DNA of 64,000 nucleotides from Amycolatopsis benzoatilytica AK 16/65 (lineage in GTDB: Bacteria; Actinomycetota; Actinomycetes; Mycobacteriales; Pseudonocardiaceae). Under the pieces are notes generated by a model, which saw only the letters and a list, made by a program, of their open reading frames with translations, did not search any database and was not told where the DNA came from. Location of the stretch: positions 69,806 to 133,805 of the forward strand of contig NZ_KB912942.1 in the NCBI RefSeq assembly GCF_000383915.1. Reading direction: 5' to 3'. The position numbers and the translations under genes are program-made. Of the stretch, positions 21,478 through 29,498 are shown piece after piece (the first letter of the stretch is position 1; every line of letters begins with the position of its first letter).

Positions 21478-22014
21478 TCAGGCGTCCCCGAAGTACGTGA
21501 CGACGGCGGGCTCGCCGGAGCTGGGCCGCACCTGCACGGCCATCCGGGCGCTGTCGGCGGGCACCGCGAAAGCGAGCGTGACCTGCGTGGACCGGCCCGG
21601 GGCCAGGTCGCGGCCGGCGTCGGTGACGCCACCGAGGCCCTGCGTGGCGTCCACGACCTGCTTCGCCGGCTTCCCGGCGACCGTCGCGGTGACCGACAGC
21701 CCGGTGAGCTGGTACGGGTCAGTGCCGTTATTGGTGACCTGGAGGTAGAACGCCGCGGCGCGGGCGCTGCGCGGGTACGCGGCCGGGCTCGGCTGGAACG
21801 ACTGCGGGGCCGACACCGAGACGGTGATCCCGTTCGCGAACTTGTGGTCGGCGCCGAACTGCAGGTCGCCGGACGCTTGCGCGGCCGCCGCGGGCTGCGC
21901 CGCCGCATTGCCGCCCAGCGCGGCCGACCCTTCCCGCGGGTTGACGCCGCAGGCCGCCACCGCGAACAGCAGGCAGGCGGTCATCAGCATCTTCGGGGTG
22001 CGCGGGGGCGCCAT
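21478..22014 (-). CDS. putative lipoprotein with an immunoglobulin-like (DUF4352-type) domain
   Basis: A 178-residue exported protein. The N-terminus MAPPRTPKMLMTACLLFAVA followed by ACG is a lipoprotein signal peptide with lipobox VAAC. After an Ala/Gln-rich linker, the domain from about residue 55 has the pattern of extracellular DUF4352-like folds (AAFYLQVTNNGTDPYQL, TLAFAVPADSARM). ATG 22014 is chosen because it starts the signal peptide and has GGAG upstream. It ends 15 nt before the bcp start on the same strand. Function unknown. Confidence 0.75.
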   Translation of the reverse strand: MAPPRTPKMLMTACLLFAVAACGVNPREGSAALGGNAAAQPAAAAQASGDLQFGADHKFANGITVSVSAPQSFQPSPAAYPRSARAAAFYLQVTNNGTDPYQLTGLSVTATVAGKPAKQVVDATQGLGGVTDAGRDLAPGRSTQVTLAFAVPADSARMAVQVRPSSGEPAVVTYFGDA

Positions 22015-22224
22015 CGCGGGGTACTCCAGTCGGGGTGGGGCGGCGAGTCCGTTCGGCCTAATTGCCGAGCTGACCCGCTCCACTCTGGCGGCAGTAATAA
22101 CGTCACGGTGGCGAAGACGCGGACCTGGTGTCGTCCCGTGGCCGATCCGTGATCGAAGGAGCACGCCGGGTGACAGTCGTCACCACGATGTCAGCCTGGG
22201 TTTAACCAGGGCCAGACAGCGCGG

Positions 22225-22407
22225 TCAAACAGCGAAGGCGAACAGCAGGATGAAGACCGCCACGCCGGCTCCCCACGCGACCATGAGCCAGCCGAAGTCG
22301 CGCACCGGGTCGACCGCGCGGCTTTCCTCGCCGGGGATGTAGACGCCGCGGTTCTCGAACCAGTCCGCGCACTTGCGCAGCATCCGCAGCGGATTGCGTC
22401 CCGGCAC
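22225..22407 (-). CDS. small membrane protein
   Basis: A 60-residue protein with a basic and aromatic N-terminal half (LRKCADWFENRGVYIPGE) and one C-terminal hydrophobic helix (FGWLMVAWGAGVAVFILLFAF). GTG 22407 has a strong GGGGAGG 6 nt upstream, which supports real translation. I do not recognise the family. It lies between the lipoprotein and lysR genes on the same strand. Confidence 0.6.
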   Translation of the reverse strand: MPGRNPLRMLRKCADWFENRGVYIPGEESRAVDPVRDFGWLMVAWGAGVAVFILLFAFAV

Positions 22408-22437
22408 GGCGCACCTCCCCGATCGTCGGCGCCCAGC

Positions 22438-23319
22438 CTACGGGTTCGCGGCGAGCCCGCGCGTCGCGCTCGGTCCGGCTTCCGCGATGCGGACGGCCAG
22501 TTCGGCGAAGGACCGGACGAGCGGCGGCGTCGAGTCCTCCCGCCAGGCCACCACCAGCCGGCTGGGCGGGCAGTCCGCCAGCGGGACCATGGCGATGCCC
22601 TCCGGCGGCGGGTGCACGAGCGGGGCGAGCCCGACGCTTCCGTTCCACAACACCGCCTGCAGGCATTCGTGCACTGTGCGGACGACCGGCCCGCCCGGCC
22701 CGCCGCTCCAGAACGCCTGCCACCGCGGATCGGTGCCCTCCGGAAAACGGAACCAGGCCCGGTCCGCCAGCTCCTCGCGGGTCACCTCGGCGCGCCCGGC
22801 CAGCGGATCGTCGGCGCGCAGCACCACGCCGACCGGGTCGGCACGCAGCACGTGGGTGCGGATTCCGGCGTCGTCGAACGGAATCCGGGTCAGCGCGACG
22901 TCCGCCCGCCCGCTGCGCAGGCCGGTGGTCGGGTCGGTGAGGTCGGCCTCCCGCACGCTGATCCGCACCCCTGGGTGCCGCCGCCGGAACGCCCCGGCGA
23001 GCCGGATCGCGATGGTCTCGCCCGCGTCCGCGAGCGTGCCGACGGTGAGGGCGCCCGGTCCGGCCACGGCGGCGACCCGTGCCCGAGCCTGGTCGGCGGC
23101 GGACAGCAGCGAGCGGGCTTCGTCGTAGAGCGCGGTTCCGGCGGGGGTGAGCGCGACGCCGGACGGTGAACGGTCCAGCAGGTTCGCGCCGAGTTCGGTC
23201 TCGAGCTGCTTGATCGCTCTGCTCAGCGGCGGCTGGGTCATCCGCAGCCGCGCCGCGGCCCGGCCGAAATGGCGCTCTTCGGCGACCGCGACGAAGTACC
23301 GCAGCGAGCGGAGGTCCAC
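22438..23319 (-). CDS. LysR-family transcriptional regulator
   Basis: A 293-residue LysR-type regulator. The N-terminal winged HTH (DLRSLRYFVAVAEERHFGRA, PPLSRAIKQLE) is followed by an effector-binding domain from about residue 90. GTG 23319 is chosen because the HTH begins there and a TATCGT -10 ends 8 nt before it. The longer upstream frame reads through the operator. It is divergent from a metallohydrolase gene, a typical LysR/target layout. Confidence 0.92.
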   Translation of the reverse strand: MDLRSLRYFVAVAEERHFGRAAARLRMTQPPLSRAIKQLETELGANLLDRSPSGVALTPAGTALYDEARSLLSAADQARARVAAVAGPGALTVGTLADAGETIAIRLAGAFRRRHPGVRISVREADLTDPTTGLRSGRADVALTRIPFDDAGIRTHVLRADPVGVVLRADDPLAGRAEVTREELADRAWFRFPEGTDPRWQAFWSGGPGGPVVRTVHECLQAVLWNGSVGLAPLVHPPPEGIAMVPLADCPPSRLVVAWREDSTPPLVRSFAELAVRIAEAGPSATRGLAANP

Positions 23320-23328
23320 GACCGGCCA

Positions 23329-23347
23329 CGATACCCGCCGAGTATCG
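23329..23347. promoter_or_regulatory. LysR-type operator overlapping the lysR -10
   Basis: CGATAC (23329-23334), 7-nt spacer, GTATCG (23342-23347): a perfect inverted repeat containing the classical LysR box ATAC-N7-GTAT (T-N11-A). It overlaps the lysR -10 (TATCGT, minus strand, 23328-23333), so autorepression is likely, with control of the divergent gene at 23439. Confidence 0.65.
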
Positions 23348-23438
23348 GGAAAACCGGATCGGTCTTGGCACTGGAGCGGCACCCCGCGCTGGACTGGCAG
23401 GGACAGCGGATCCGCGAGAACCGAGGAGTGCACCGGCC

Positions 23439-24329
23439 ATGGCCGACTATCCCTACCCCGACCCGGTCGTACAGACCGGGCACGCCCGCGAGCTGGCCCG
23501 CGACCTCGTCGTGCTCCCGAACCAGGGGGTGCAGCTGGTGCCGAACGTCGGCATCATCGGCGGGACGCACTCCGTCCTGGTGGTCGACACCGGCATGGGC
23601 CCGCGCAACGCGGACACCGTCCTGCGGTTCGCGACCGAGTACGCGCGGGACCGCCGCATCTACCTCACCACCACGCATTTCCACCCGGAACACGCGTTCG
23701 GAGCGCAGACGTTCGCCGGGCCGGCCACCTATCTGGTCAACCGGGCGCAGGCGGTCGACCTGGCCGAGAAAGGCCCGGGCTACCTGCGGATGTTCGCCGG
23801 GCTGGGGGAACCGGTCGCACGGCAGCTGGAGGGCGTGCAGCTGGCCGAGCCGGACGTGGTCTACGACGAGTCCTACGACCTCGACCTCGGCGGCCGGGTC
23901 GTGGAACTGCGCGCGACCGGTCGGGCGCACAGCCGGGGCGATCAGGTGGTGACCGTTCCGGACTCGGGGGTCCTCTTCACCGGCGACCTGGCCGAGGCCG
24001 GGCAGTTCGCGATCTTCCCCTGGTTCCCGCCGCACGACACCGACGTCTCCGGGATCCGCTGGATCGAGGTGCTGCGCCGGCTGTCCGGACAGCGGTCGGA
24101 GATCGTGGTGCCCGGACACGGCGCGGTCCGCGGGCCGGAACTGCTCGACGAGCTGCGGGGCTATCTCGAAGTGCTCCGCGACGAGACCTGGCGGCGGCGG
24201 GATTCGGCGATGGACGAGGCGACGGTGATCGCGGAGGTACGAGAGGTGCTGATCGCCCGGCATCCGGAATGGGAGGGGCGGGAATGGATCGAAACCGCGG
24301 TCGCCTGTTTGTGCGCCGAGCACCGGTGA
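23439..24329 (+). CDS. metallo-beta-lactamase-fold hydrolase under LysR control
   Basis: A 296-residue MBL-fold hydrolase. The zinc motif is THFHPEHAFG (H-x-H-x-x-H, near 23675), with further ligands in GRAHSRGD, TGDLAE and VPGHG. The Asp usual after the second His is replaced by Glu, as in some cyclase-like MBL proteins. GAGGAG lies about 11 nt upstream of the ATG. Substrate unknown; divergence from lysR suggests induction by a small molecule. Confidence 0.85.
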   Translation: MADYPYPDPVVQTGHARELARDLVVLPNQGVQLVPNVGIIGGTHSVLVVDTGMGPRNADTVLRFATEYARDRRIYLTTTHFHPEHAFGAQTFAGPATYLVNRAQAVDLAEKGPGYLRMFAGLGEPVARQLEGVQLAEPDVVYDESYDLDLGGRVVELRATGRAHSRGDQVVTVPDSGVLFTGDLAEAGQFAIFPWFPPHDTDVSGIRWIEVLRRLSGQRSEIVVPGHGAVRGPELLDELRGYLEVLRDETWRRRDSAMDEATVIAEVREVLIARHPEWEGREWIETAVACLCAEHR

Positions 24330-24373
24330 ACGGGCTGCTGGTGAGCGGCGAACCCGCCATTCACCAGCAACTT

Positions 24374-24524
24374 TAGAGCGCTCTCAGGTGGCGCTGTCGT
24401 GATGCCTGAGCGGCCAGTGTGCCGGTCTGTCCGTGAAGGGCCCCTCGAGGGACTTGGATTCCCTCGAGGGGCCTTTGCGGACAGGTCAGCGGCACCACAT
24501 GAGACAAGGTCTTGGAGCGCTCTA
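24374..24524. repeat. nested inverted-repeat element with family palindrome at the centre
   Basis: The ends TAGAGCGCTC (24374-24383) and GAGCGCTCTA (24515-24524) are perfect 10-bp inverted repeats. The centre (24427-24484) is a long palindrome with arms CTGTCCGTGAAGGGCCCCTC and its near-complement, a variant of the dispersed family. The space between pairs only partly. It separates the convergent MBL and MaoC genes and includes the last codon of the MaoC gene. Confidence 0.65.
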
Positions 24525-24959
24525 GGGCGCGGCCGGGGAAGAAAGGGGAAATGCGACGAGCGCTTCGCCCCTTACCGTCGTCGTCCCGTCGGCCAGCTTT
24601 ACCGTCAGGGACAGCTTGGCCAGCAGTCCGTTCTCCTCTTCGGACACCGAGAGCACACGCCCGGTGCACGTCGGCCGCGCGCCGAGCGGGGTCGGAGCGA
24701 CGAAGCGGGCACGCAGCGAGCGGATCCGGTGCTGCGGCACCCATTCGCCGACCAACCGGCCGAGGTAGGCCATCGACAGCATGCCGTGCGCGATGACGTC
24801 CGGATGGCCGGCTTCGGCGGCGGCGGCCGGGTCCAGGTGGATCGGGTTGTCGTCGCCGGAGGCTTCGGCGAAGCGGGCCAGCAGCTCGCGGTCCACCGGT
24901 CCGGCGGTGAGCGGCGGGAGTTCGTCGCCGACGGCCGGTGCCAGCACGTTCTGCGTCAT
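24522..24959 (-). CDS. MaoC-family (HadB-like) (R)-hydroxyacyl dehydratase
   Basis: A 145-residue hot-dog-fold hydratase. The catalytic Asp/His motif GDDNPIHLD (near 24845) and AHGML (near 24785) are intact. It resembles HadB, the catalytic subunit of the mycobacterial FAS-II 3-hydroxyacyl-ACP dehydratase. The start overlaps the stop of the upstream partner by 4 nt (ATGA), so the two subunits are co-translated. Confidence 0.88.
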   Translation of the reverse strand: MTQNVLAPAVGDELPPLTAGPVDRELLARFAEASGDDNPIHLDPAAAAEAGHPDVIAHGMLSMAYLGRLVGEWVPQHRIRSLRARFVAPTPLGARPTCTGRVLSVSEEENGLLAKLSLTVKLADGTTTVRGEALVAFPLSSPAAP

Positions 24960-25390
24960 GCCCGCACCTGCGCCATCAGTACCTGCCGCAGTTCGGCGAC
25001 GACGGTGCCGTCGCGGGTGATTTCCGTGTCCTGCACGACGAATTCCAGTCCTCGGCGGGTGTAGCGATCGGAGACGACCGTGTCGAAGGCCAGCTCTTCG
25101 CCGGCGTGCGCCGGGGAGTGGTAGGTGAACCGCTGCTCGGCGTGCAGCACCCGGTCGACCGGGATGCCGATCCCCGCCAGCGCGTCGACGCCCCGGTGCT
25201 CCAGTTCGATGCCGAACAGCAGCGTGGGCGGGAGGGGGACTCCGGGATGGCCGGCGGCGCGCGCCGCGGCCGGATCGTGGAATACCGGATCGTCCGCGCC
25301 GACGGCACCGGCAAAGCGGCGCACTCGGTCTTCGTCGACGGTGGTCCGGAACGGGGCGAGCCGCACGGCGGCGAACTTTTGTTCGGGCAC
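24956..25390 (-). CDS. MaoC-like dehydratase subunit, FAS1-like domain (HadA/HadC-like)
   Basis: A 144-residue hot-dog-fold protein of the FAS1-like dehydratase type, the substrate-binding partner of HadB-like subunits (VGADDPVFHDPAAA, LEHRGVDALAGI, HAEQRFTYH). It lacks the full catalytic D-x-x-x-H-x loop, as HadA/HadC do. Together with the next gene it should form a two-subunit 3-hydroxyacyl thioester dehydratase. TAGAAT ends 6 nt before GTG 25390. Confidence 0.85.
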   Translation of the reverse strand: MPEQKFAAVRLAPFRTTVDEDRVRRFAGAVGADDPVFHDPAAARAAGHPGVPLPPTLLFGIELEHRGVDALAGIGIPVDRVLHAEQRFTYHSPAHAGEELAFDTVVSDRYTRRGLEFVVQDTEITRDGTVVAELRQVLMAQVRA

Positions 25391-25396
25391 AGCGCG

Positions 25397-25402
25397 ATTC
25401 TA
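25397..25402 (-). promoter_or_regulatory. -10 element of the dehydratase pair
   Basis: TAGAAT on the minus strand, 6 nt before GTG 25390. Confidence 0.5.
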
Positions 25403-25592
25403 CGGTCCGCCGCCCGTTTTATCGACTGCTTCCGCGAGCCGGGGAAAGGCGTGGAAGGTTTATTTCACGTGAGCTTCGGGTGAAACCCGGGCGTCGGTGT
25501 TCCCGGTAAGCGGGGAGCCGGGGGCAGCGTTCCGCGGGCGGGGATTCGGCCATTACGGGCCCGGCGGTTTGGCCGGGTCATACTTTAGGAGG

Positions 25593-25694
25593 ATGCTCGC
25601 TCTCCTCCCTTGGAACCACATTCGGCGCGGACAGGCGGCCCAGGGCGCGAGCACCGGCAGCGGGTACGTCGACCTGATTCACTCCAACGCGTGA
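25593..25694 (+). CDS. possible 33-residue leaderless small protein
   Basis: ATG 25593 is preceded directly by TACTTTAGGAGG: the hexamer TACTTT ends 6 nt before the ATG, the geometry of the leaderless genes here. The peptide begins MLALLPWNHIRRG and ends YVDLIHSNA. Of 33 codons, 28 have G or C in the third position, as expected for a coding frame. GGAGGA (25588-25593) can pair with TCCTCC (25603-25608), closing the start in a hairpin. No homologue is known to me. Confidence 0.35.
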   Translation: MLALLPWNHIRRGQAAQGASTGSGYVDLIHSNA

Positions 25695-26190
25695 CGACAA
25701 GATCCACTTCTTCTGACTGTGAGTCACTGGGTTTCCGCGTTACGGTCCCCCGAACGGGGGGTGTCGGGTGCTGCGGGTCGCCTGGTGGAGTGCTCGTTCA
25801 AAGAATGGTTGTCAGCGGTCACGATCTTCGGTAAGGGTGGCCGACGGCAGGGGTTGTCCTGCGAATTGTCTAGTCCGGGGCGGTTGCCTGGCAGGGCGAG
25901 ATCTCGCAGGTAGCGGCGATGTCGATCACGATAGTGCCGGCGCCCGACGGGCGGGCGGGACGGGGCTGGAGCGGTCCGCGAAAACGAAAACCGTCCGGAC
26001 TAAATGGTGGTTGGCCGAATTGTTTCCGGCCCTCTTTCCGTCGGCGGTCACTGCGTCGGACGGCGGTCACAGACGGTGTCGCACGGCTGCCTCCGTTCGT
26101 GATCCAGATCGGCTCCACGGGCGTTGACCAGGCGCTCGCCCGGGGCCTGGCGGCACCCTCCGCCGGGCTTTCGGCGCACCGGGCGAGGGC
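25695..26190 (+). other. intergenic region without a recognisable gene
   Basis: About 500 nt between the possible small ORF and the candidate promoter of the peptide cluster. Frames that stay open here (for example + from 25919 and - from 26397) give low-complexity Arg/Pro/Ser peptides with no domain, so I call none. The base composition is slightly less GC-rich than the flanks. It may be the boundary between conserved chromosome and cluster. Confidence 0.5.
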
Positions 26191-26219
26191 TTGGCGGCCT
26201 GTACCGGTTGAGCTAGGCT
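26191..26219 (+). promoter_or_regulatory. candidate promoter of sbnB-sbnA
   Basis: TTGGCG (26191-26196), exactly 17 nt, TAGGCT (26214-26219). This would give a 5' leader of about 155 nt before sbnB. The -10 lies inside the small dyad GAGC-TAG-GCTC (26212-26222). Confidence 0.45.
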
Positions 26220-26381
26220 CCGATTGCGTCGAGGGGGACCAGAACGGTAAATCGACGGGAGTACCACGCTCAGCGGAATCAGATTCGGTTTCATCGTGCG
26301 AACCGCGCGCAATGCGCGGAGCTGTCCGGGAAAGCAATCTTCCCGGCCTCAATGTGTACGACATCCTGGGGGAAGTCTCAC

Positions 26382-27416
26382 ATGTCAGACTTGGCAAACA
26401 GTCCTGCCTTCGCCGTGGTGCCCGGCGCGGCCGTCCAGCAAGCGCTGGCCGGCAACGAAAAAGTGGTCGCCGGCATTGTGGAGAACGCCTACCGGCTGCA
26501 CGGCGGCGGCCGCACCGTCAATCCGCCGTCCTACTTCCTGCGTTTCCCGGACCGGCCGAGCGCGCGGATCATCGCGCTGCCCGCGTCGCTGGGCGGCGAC
26601 GAGCACCCGGTCGACGGGCTGAAGTGGATCTCGAGTTTCCCGGAGAACCTCGGCAAGGGCCTCCCGCGGGCGTCCGCGGTGCTCATCCTGAACGACCCGG
26701 AGACCGGATATCCCTTTGCCTGCTTGGAATCCTCGGTGATCAGCGCGGCGCGCACGGCGGCTTCGGCGGCGCTGGCCGCCGACGTGCTGAGCCGGGACCG
26801 GGCCCGCCCGTCGCGGGTCGGGTTCGCCGGCACCGGGCTGATCGCGCGGTACGTGCACCAGTATCTGGCGGGCACCGGGTGGGAGTTCTCCGAAACCGGG
26901 GTGTACGACCGGTCCGCGGAATACGCCGAAGGGTTCCGGGGCTACCTCGAACGGTCCGGCGCGACCGGGGTGCGGGTGCACGACGACGCCGAATCGCTGA
27001 TCCGCGCGAGCGATCTGCTGGTGTTCGCGACCACGGCCGCCGAGCCGCACATCGCCGACCCGGCGTGGTTCGACCACCATCCGCTGGTGCTGCACGTTTC
27101 GCTGCGCGACCTCGCGCCGGAGATGCTGGTGACCGCGTGCAACGTGGTCGACGACGTGGAGCACTGCCTCAAGGCGAACACCTCGGTGCACTTGCTCGAA
27201 CAACGCTTGGGGCACCGGGAATTCCTTGCCGGGACGCTCTTCGACGTGCTCACCGGCGCGGTCTCGGCGCCCGCCGATCAGACGGTGGTGTTCTCGCCGT
27301 TCGGCCTGGGAGTGCTCGACCTCGCGGTGGGGGAGTACGTCTACGCGGAGACCGCGCGGGCCGGTCGGCTCGTCTCGATCGACGGATTCTTCTCCGAGCT
27401 CAGCCGGCATGGCTGA
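26382..27416 (+). CDS. sbnB: SbnB-type N-(2-amino-2-carboxyethyl)-L-glutamate dehydrogenase
   Basis: An ornithine-cyclodeaminase-fold NAD enzyme, 344 residues. SbnB oxidatively splits the product of SbnA to release L-2,3-diaminopropionate and 2-oxoglutarate. Family segments: FPENLGKGLPRASAVLILND, ACLESSVISAARTAA, and the Rossmann motif GFAGTGLIARYV (near 26820). ATG 26382 is chosen because GGGGGAAG lies just upstream. It is followed 54 nt later by sbnA on the same strand. The pair is a reliable marker of Dap-containing products such as staphyloferrin B. Confidence 0.93.
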   Translation: MSDLANSPAFAVVPGAAVQQALAGNEKVVAGIVENAYRLHGGGRTVNPPSYFLRFPDRPSARIIALPASLGGDEHPVDGLKWISSFPENLGKGLPRASAVLILNDPETGYPFACLESSVISAARTAASAALAADVLSRDRARPSRVGFAGTGLIARYVHQYLAGTGWEFSETGVYDRSAEYAEGFRGYLERSGATGVRVHDDAESLIRASDLLVFATTAAEPHIADPAWFDHHPLVLHVSLRDLAPEMLVTACNVVDDVEHCLKANTSVHLLEQRLGHREFLAGTLFDVLTGAVSAPADQTVVFSPFGLGVLDLAVGEYVYAETARAGRLVSIDGFFSELSRHG

Positions 27417-27470
27417 GCCCGGCTCCGCGGACCGCGGGCCGGGGCACGACCACAAGCGAAGGTGGCAGCA

Positions 27471-28418
27471 GTGACCGTCATTACTCGCGCGGAAGACTTC
27501 AACGCCGACGACCTCTACGTCGACCTCGAGCCGGTGCTGGGCCAGGCGCTGCACCTCAAGTGCGAAGGGTTCAACTTCGCCGGGTCGATCAAGCTCAAGG
27601 CGGCCCAGCAGATGGTGAGCGCGGCCGAGGACCGGGGCATGCTGCGGCCGGGCTCGACGATCGTCGAATCGTCGTCGGGCAACCTGGGCGTCGCGCTCAG
27701 CGTGATCGCGGCCGGGCGGGGCTACCGGTTCGTCTGCGTCACCGACGCCAAGTGCAACGAGACGGTCCGGCTGCAGATGCAGGCGCTCGGCGCACAGGTG
27801 CACGTGGTGACCGAGCCGGCCGGCGAACGCGGGCTGGTCGGCGCGCGGATCGACCTGGTGCGCAGGCTGTGCGCGCAGGATCCGACCTGCGTCTGGCTGA
27901 ACCAGTACGAGAACCCGGACAACTGGGCGGCGCATTTCCACGGCACCGGGCCGGAGATCGCCAAGCAGTTCCCGGATCTCGATGTGCTGTTCGTCGGCGC
28001 GGGCACCACCGGGACGCTGACCGGGTCCGCCCGGTTCTTCCGCGAGTACAAGCCGCAGACCCGGATCGTCGCGATCGACGTGGCCGGCTCGGTGCTGTTC
28101 GGCGGGCCGCCCGGGCCGCGCCGGATTCCCGGGCTGGGCAACCACATCACCCCGGGCATCTTCGATCCGTCCATCGTGGACGAGGTGGTGATCGTGGACG
28201 AGGCGGAGACGGTGCGGATGTGCCGCCGGCTGGCCCGGCACGGCTTCCTCTTCGGCGGGTCCACCGGCAGCGTGGTCAGCGGGGCGTTGTCCTGGCTGGC
28301 TTCCCGCGACCGGCTGCCCGGTTCCGCGGTCGCGGTGGCGCCGGATTTCGGAGTGCCGTATCTGAACACCGTCTATCGCGCTGAATGGGTGCGTGAAACC
28401 TACGGAGCCGCGGTCTAG
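27471..28418 (+). CDS. sbnA: SbnA-type N-(2-amino-2-carboxyethyl)-L-glutamate synthase
   Basis: A PLP enzyme of the cysteine-synthase fold, 315 residues. SbnA joins O-phosphoserine with glutamate to form the SbnB substrate. The PLP lysine is in FAGSIKLKAA (near 27581), the phosphate-binding loops in SSSGNLGVAL (near 27668) and GAGTTGTLTG (near 27995). GTG 27471 has AAGG 8 nt upstream; an in-frame GTG at 27462 is the alternative. With sbnB it should supply L-Dap to the NRPS, most likely module 1. Confidence 0.93.
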   Translation: MTVITRAEDFNADDLYVDLEPVLGQALHLKCEGFNFAGSIKLKAAQQMVSAAEDRGMLRPGSTIVESSSGNLGVALSVIAAGRGYRFVCVTDAKCNETVRLQMQALGAQVHVVTEPAGERGLVGARIDLVRRLCAQDPTCVWLNQYENPDNWAAHFHGTGPEIAKQFPDLDVLFVGAGTTGTLTGSARFFREYKPQTRIVAIDVAGSVLFGGPPGPRRIPGLGNHITPGIFDPSIVDEVVIVDEAETVRMCRRLARHGFLFGGSTGSVVSGALSWLASRDRLPGSAVAVAPDFGVPYLNTVYRAEWVRETYGAAV

Positions 28419-28526
28419 CGTCTCGTGCTCCCGGTGTCTCCGCTTTGCGTTGTCGCCGACGAGTCTTCTTGATCGCGGCCGGGGCGAGCCAGACCTGGAT
28501 GCCGGTGCAGGTGCGGCGACCCAGGT

Positions 28527-28578
28527 CCGGGAAGGGCCCCTTGCGGGAATCTGAGTCCGGCAGGGGTCCTTCGCCCGG
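28527..28578. repeat. diverged dispersed palindrome, sbnA/GntA-like spacer
   Basis: Arms CCGGGAAGGGCCCCTTGC and the approximate complement ending GGGGTCCTTCGCCCGG flank CTGAGTCC. It is a diverged member of the family, placed between convergent genes. The rest of 28419-28674 shows nothing else. Confidence 0.65.
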
Positions 28579-28674
28579 CAGTCCCGCGGTAAGGCGAACA
28601 CGACACTGGGAGCCGCTTTTCCCGCGCTGGGGAACTCGGTTGCCGGCCCGCTGGGAAGCGGGCCGGCAACCGCT

Positions 28675-29328
28675 TCACGAATTCGGCGTGAACGGGCACT
28701 TCCAGTCCGGCTCGGTGAACCTTCCGGCGTAATGCCGGGCCTCGTCTTTGTATTTGACGAAGCTGGGGTTCACCGAGCCGGACAGGGCCCGTTCGCGCTT
28801 TCGTATTTTGCTCTTCAGGGTCAGGAACTTCATTCCCATGGCGTTGAACTGGAGATGCGAGTTGAACACCAGCGCGGGCTTTTCGAAACGACGGCTCGGC
28901 CGCGACGCGCCGGGATGCAAACCGACCACGAAGAACGGGTGCGAACCGACCGAGAACGCGAAGTTCGCGGACGCCGGATCGGAGTCGTAGAGGTCGCTCC
29001 ACGGGTGGTCGGCGCGGTCGATCTCGTGCATCCGCTGGAGGTATCGCCAGACGAGTTCTTCGAAGTGAAACTCGTTGGTGTGCAACGGTTTCTCGAAGGT
29101 CGCCACGAACGAGCTGAAGCTCGTCGCGGACGGCTCGAAGCCCTTCAGGAAGGTCAGCAGATCCTGGTGGTGGTCGGCGGCGGAAACGTCCGGGTCGAGT
29201 GCGCGGTAATGGTGGTGCACGATCGTTTTCCGGCGCAGCGCGGCGCGAGCTCCGAGGCAAACAAAACGCTCTTCCGAGATGAACTCTTCGAGTGCGGCGT
29301 AGACCGCGTGGGAAACAGATTCGGACAT
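28675..29328 (-). CDS. YqcI/YcgG-family protein, putative heme-dependent N-hydroxylase
   Basis: A 217-residue protein of the YqcI/YcgG family; GntA of guanitoxin synthesis is a member shown to N-hydroxylate a guanidino amino acid with heme. The segments LGARAALRRKTI, FVATFEKP and the C-terminal CPFTPNS fit the family; the Cys-Pro near the C-terminus is a candidate heme ligand (inference). ATG 29328 is chosen for the upstream GGGTGAG. It is divergent from the main NRPS operon and convergent with sbnA, so it is probably part of the cluster. Possible substrates are Dap or an Arg-like precursor. Confidence 0.75.
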   Translation of the reverse strand: MSESVSHAVYAALEEFISEERFVCLGARAALRRKTIVHHHYRALDPDVSAADHHQDLLTFLKGFEPSATSFSSFVATFEKPLHTNEFHFEELVWRYLQRMHEIDRADHPWSDLYDSDPASANFAFSVGSHPFFVVGLHPGASRPSRRFEKPALVFNSHLQFNAMGMKFLTLKSKIRKRERALSGSVNPSFVKYKDEARHYAGRFTEPDWKCPFTPNS

Positions 29329-29371
29329 GAGACTCACCCCTGTGCTGTCGACTAGAGCCCCGTCCGGAATG

Positions 29372-29400
29372 AAGCTACCGGCACGCTGCTCCGACGACAA
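29372..29400 (-). promoter_or_regulatory. promoter of the YqcI/YcgG gene
   Basis: On the minus strand: TTGTCG (29400-29395), 17 nt, TAGCTT (29377-29372), 43 nt before the ATG. Confidence 0.5.
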
Positions 29401-29468
29401 CGGCCCGTCCTGGCATTCGGGTCGGCTAATCCTTCGCGTGGGCAGGGCGGCTCGTCCATTAGGCGGAC

Positions 29469-29498
29469 TTGACACTCGATTCGAGCGCTGTCTACTCT
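29469..29498 (+). promoter_or_regulatory. main promoter of the NRPS operon
   Basis: TTGACA (29469-29474), 18 nt, TACTCT (29493-29498): the best sigma-70-type match in the window. It directs transcription toward the ligase-dehydrogenase gene with a leader of about 150 nt. Confidence 0.65.

Noticed and set aside
26209..26227. Iron box (DmdR/IdeR) upstream of sbnB, suggested by TAGGCT and the siderophore-like sbn genes
   Set aside because: Only the TAGGCT core matches; the 19-bp palindrome expected for an iron box is absent. With no siderophore transport genes in the window, I read it as a -10 and do not call the product a siderophore.
25919..28384. 821-codon plus-strand frame across the intergenic region and sbnB
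   Set aside because: It overlaps sbnB and sbnA in another frame, and its peptide is Arg/Gly-rich without recognisable motifs. Both sbn genes have clear families and ribosome sites.
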